DNA from: Ridgeia piscesae
Lineage: Eukaryota > Annelida > Polychaeta > Sabellida > Siboglinidae
Reading direction: 5' to 3'
DNA: 64,000 nucleotides
Assembly (NCBI GenBank): GCA_025642075.2
Contig: JAODUO010000645.1
Span: 93,501 to 157,500, forward strand
Below, in pieces: positions 63,242 through 64,000 of this stretch. Within the stretch, counting starts at the first letter, position 1, and every line of letters starts with the position of its first letter. The notes under the pieces were generated by a model. That model was not told where the DNA came from. It searched no databases and saw only the letters and a program-made list of their open reading frames with translations. The position numbers and the translations under genes were made by a program.

Positions 63242-63825
63242 CTGCGCAGAAAACAGTCACGATTGTGGGATTTTCGGACGATCAGTTTGTGTCTATTACT
63301 ACTACTAGCCGAGATACCCAGCGTGCTCGAGGAAAAGGGCAGTCACCCACGTTAAAATGTATGAAAGTTGTATTACATTGTTTCAGTGTGTCCCACAAAT
63401 AGGTCACGCGCAAGACGCAAGTCCAGAGATGGGCTCAAGCATAGATATACATATATGGTTCAAGTATTCAAGTACCTGAGTGTAGGTTTTCTTACTTGTG
63501 TATTCAAATACAACAAGCACTGTACTTGGACATGTACTTGCCATTTTTCTGACGGTGAATAGCAGATTTGTGGTTTAGGCATTTTTCTTAAAATAACTGA
63601 TGTTCCTTACAAACATCATGCATCTTTTAATAAATTGTCAGGGTACATAACTGTAAATGTGGTCCAGGGAGCAACAGATCATTGTCAGTTAAATGAGCAA
63701 TTTCAGTTTGAAGTAAATAAACGCTTTAATCCCAAAATGGCGTCCGACCGATAATCTATGGCAGAGGCCAGTGGGCGCCATGCGGCTACAGTGCGACAAG
63801 CTTCAGAGGGACGACCGGTTCAAAG
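63242..63825 (-). other. Intron of the SLC25 carrier gene
   Basis: Non-coding. AAGTACTTG/CAAGTACC-type motifs recur around 63460-63545. No exon is evident. Confidence 0.5.
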
Positions 63826-63959
63826 AAGAGAGGGCTCACAAAAGCTGAGAACATGTCAAAAAATAGAAGGAAGACAGTGACACCACGCCTTGACAAGCGT
63901 AGTGTCACTGTCTTCCTTCTATTTTTTGACATGTTCTCAGCTTTTGTGAGCCCTCTCTT
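63826..63959. repeat. Perfect 58-bp-arm palindrome
   Basis: 63826-63883 (AAGAGAGGGCTCACAAAAGC and onward) is exactly inverted at 63902-63959, with an 18-base loop that is itself partly self-complementary (CTTGACAAG). No mismatch is seen in the arms, so it is either very young, maintained, or an artefact of a foldback read. Confidence 0.9.
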
Positions 63960-64000
63960 GTTCGGATATTTGTATCCAACAGCAGAACATACGATAGCTG

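Overview
This is nuclear DNA from an animal, almost certainly an invertebrate. The genes are intron-rich with GT-AG junctions, intergenic DNA is AT-rich, and the window carries tRNA-derived SINEs, 3' ends of non-LTR retrotransposons, foldback (MITE-like) elements and a very large load of mini- and microsatellites. There are no bacterial-type operons, Shine-Dalgarno sites or CRISPR arrays. Nothing fixes the phylum; a mollusc or another lophotrochozoan would fit, but that is a guess.

Layout: 1-6885 is a 33-bp minisatellite. 7115-10278 holds the last two exons of an unrecognised single-pass membrane protein (+), followed by a long 3' region (poly-A signals at 14973 and 15291) that contains a 51-bp pyrimidine-rich minisatellite. 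18437-23042 holds DMAC2L (ATP synthase coupling factor s, -). 24097-37126 holds SLC30A6 (zinc transporter ZnT6, +), rebuilt from 13 exons. 40801-52463 holds PRPF39 (U1 snRNP-associated splicing factor, -), rebuilt from 14 coding exons, with a probable untranslated first exon at 56454. 57475-61309 holds TMEM179 (+, 4 exons). 62958-63241 is the terminal exon of a mitochondrial carrier resembling SLC25A29/45 (-) that continues past the right edge.

The genes alternate in orientation. DMAC2L/SLC30A6 and PRPF39/TMEM179 are head-to-head pairs that probably share promoter regions, and SLC30A6/PRPF39 are tail-to-tail. The products do not form a pathway: they act in mitochondrial assembly, Golgi zinc transport, splicing, an undefined membrane role and mitochondrial solute transport. 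DMAC2L, PRPF39, TMEM179 and SLC25A29 are, to my knowledge, all on human chromosome 14q, so the block may preserve ancient linkage.

The most unusual feature is how often tandem repeats coincide with splice sites. The PRPF39 intron at 44432-46913 is almost entirely a 54-bp array (about 45 units), and each intact unit is a copy of that intron's own 3' splice site plus the first bases of the next exon. Two SLC30A6 acceptors also sit in the last unit of short tandem duplications. Interiors of the largest arrays look like poor consensus sequence, so copy numbers and fine structure there should not be trusted.
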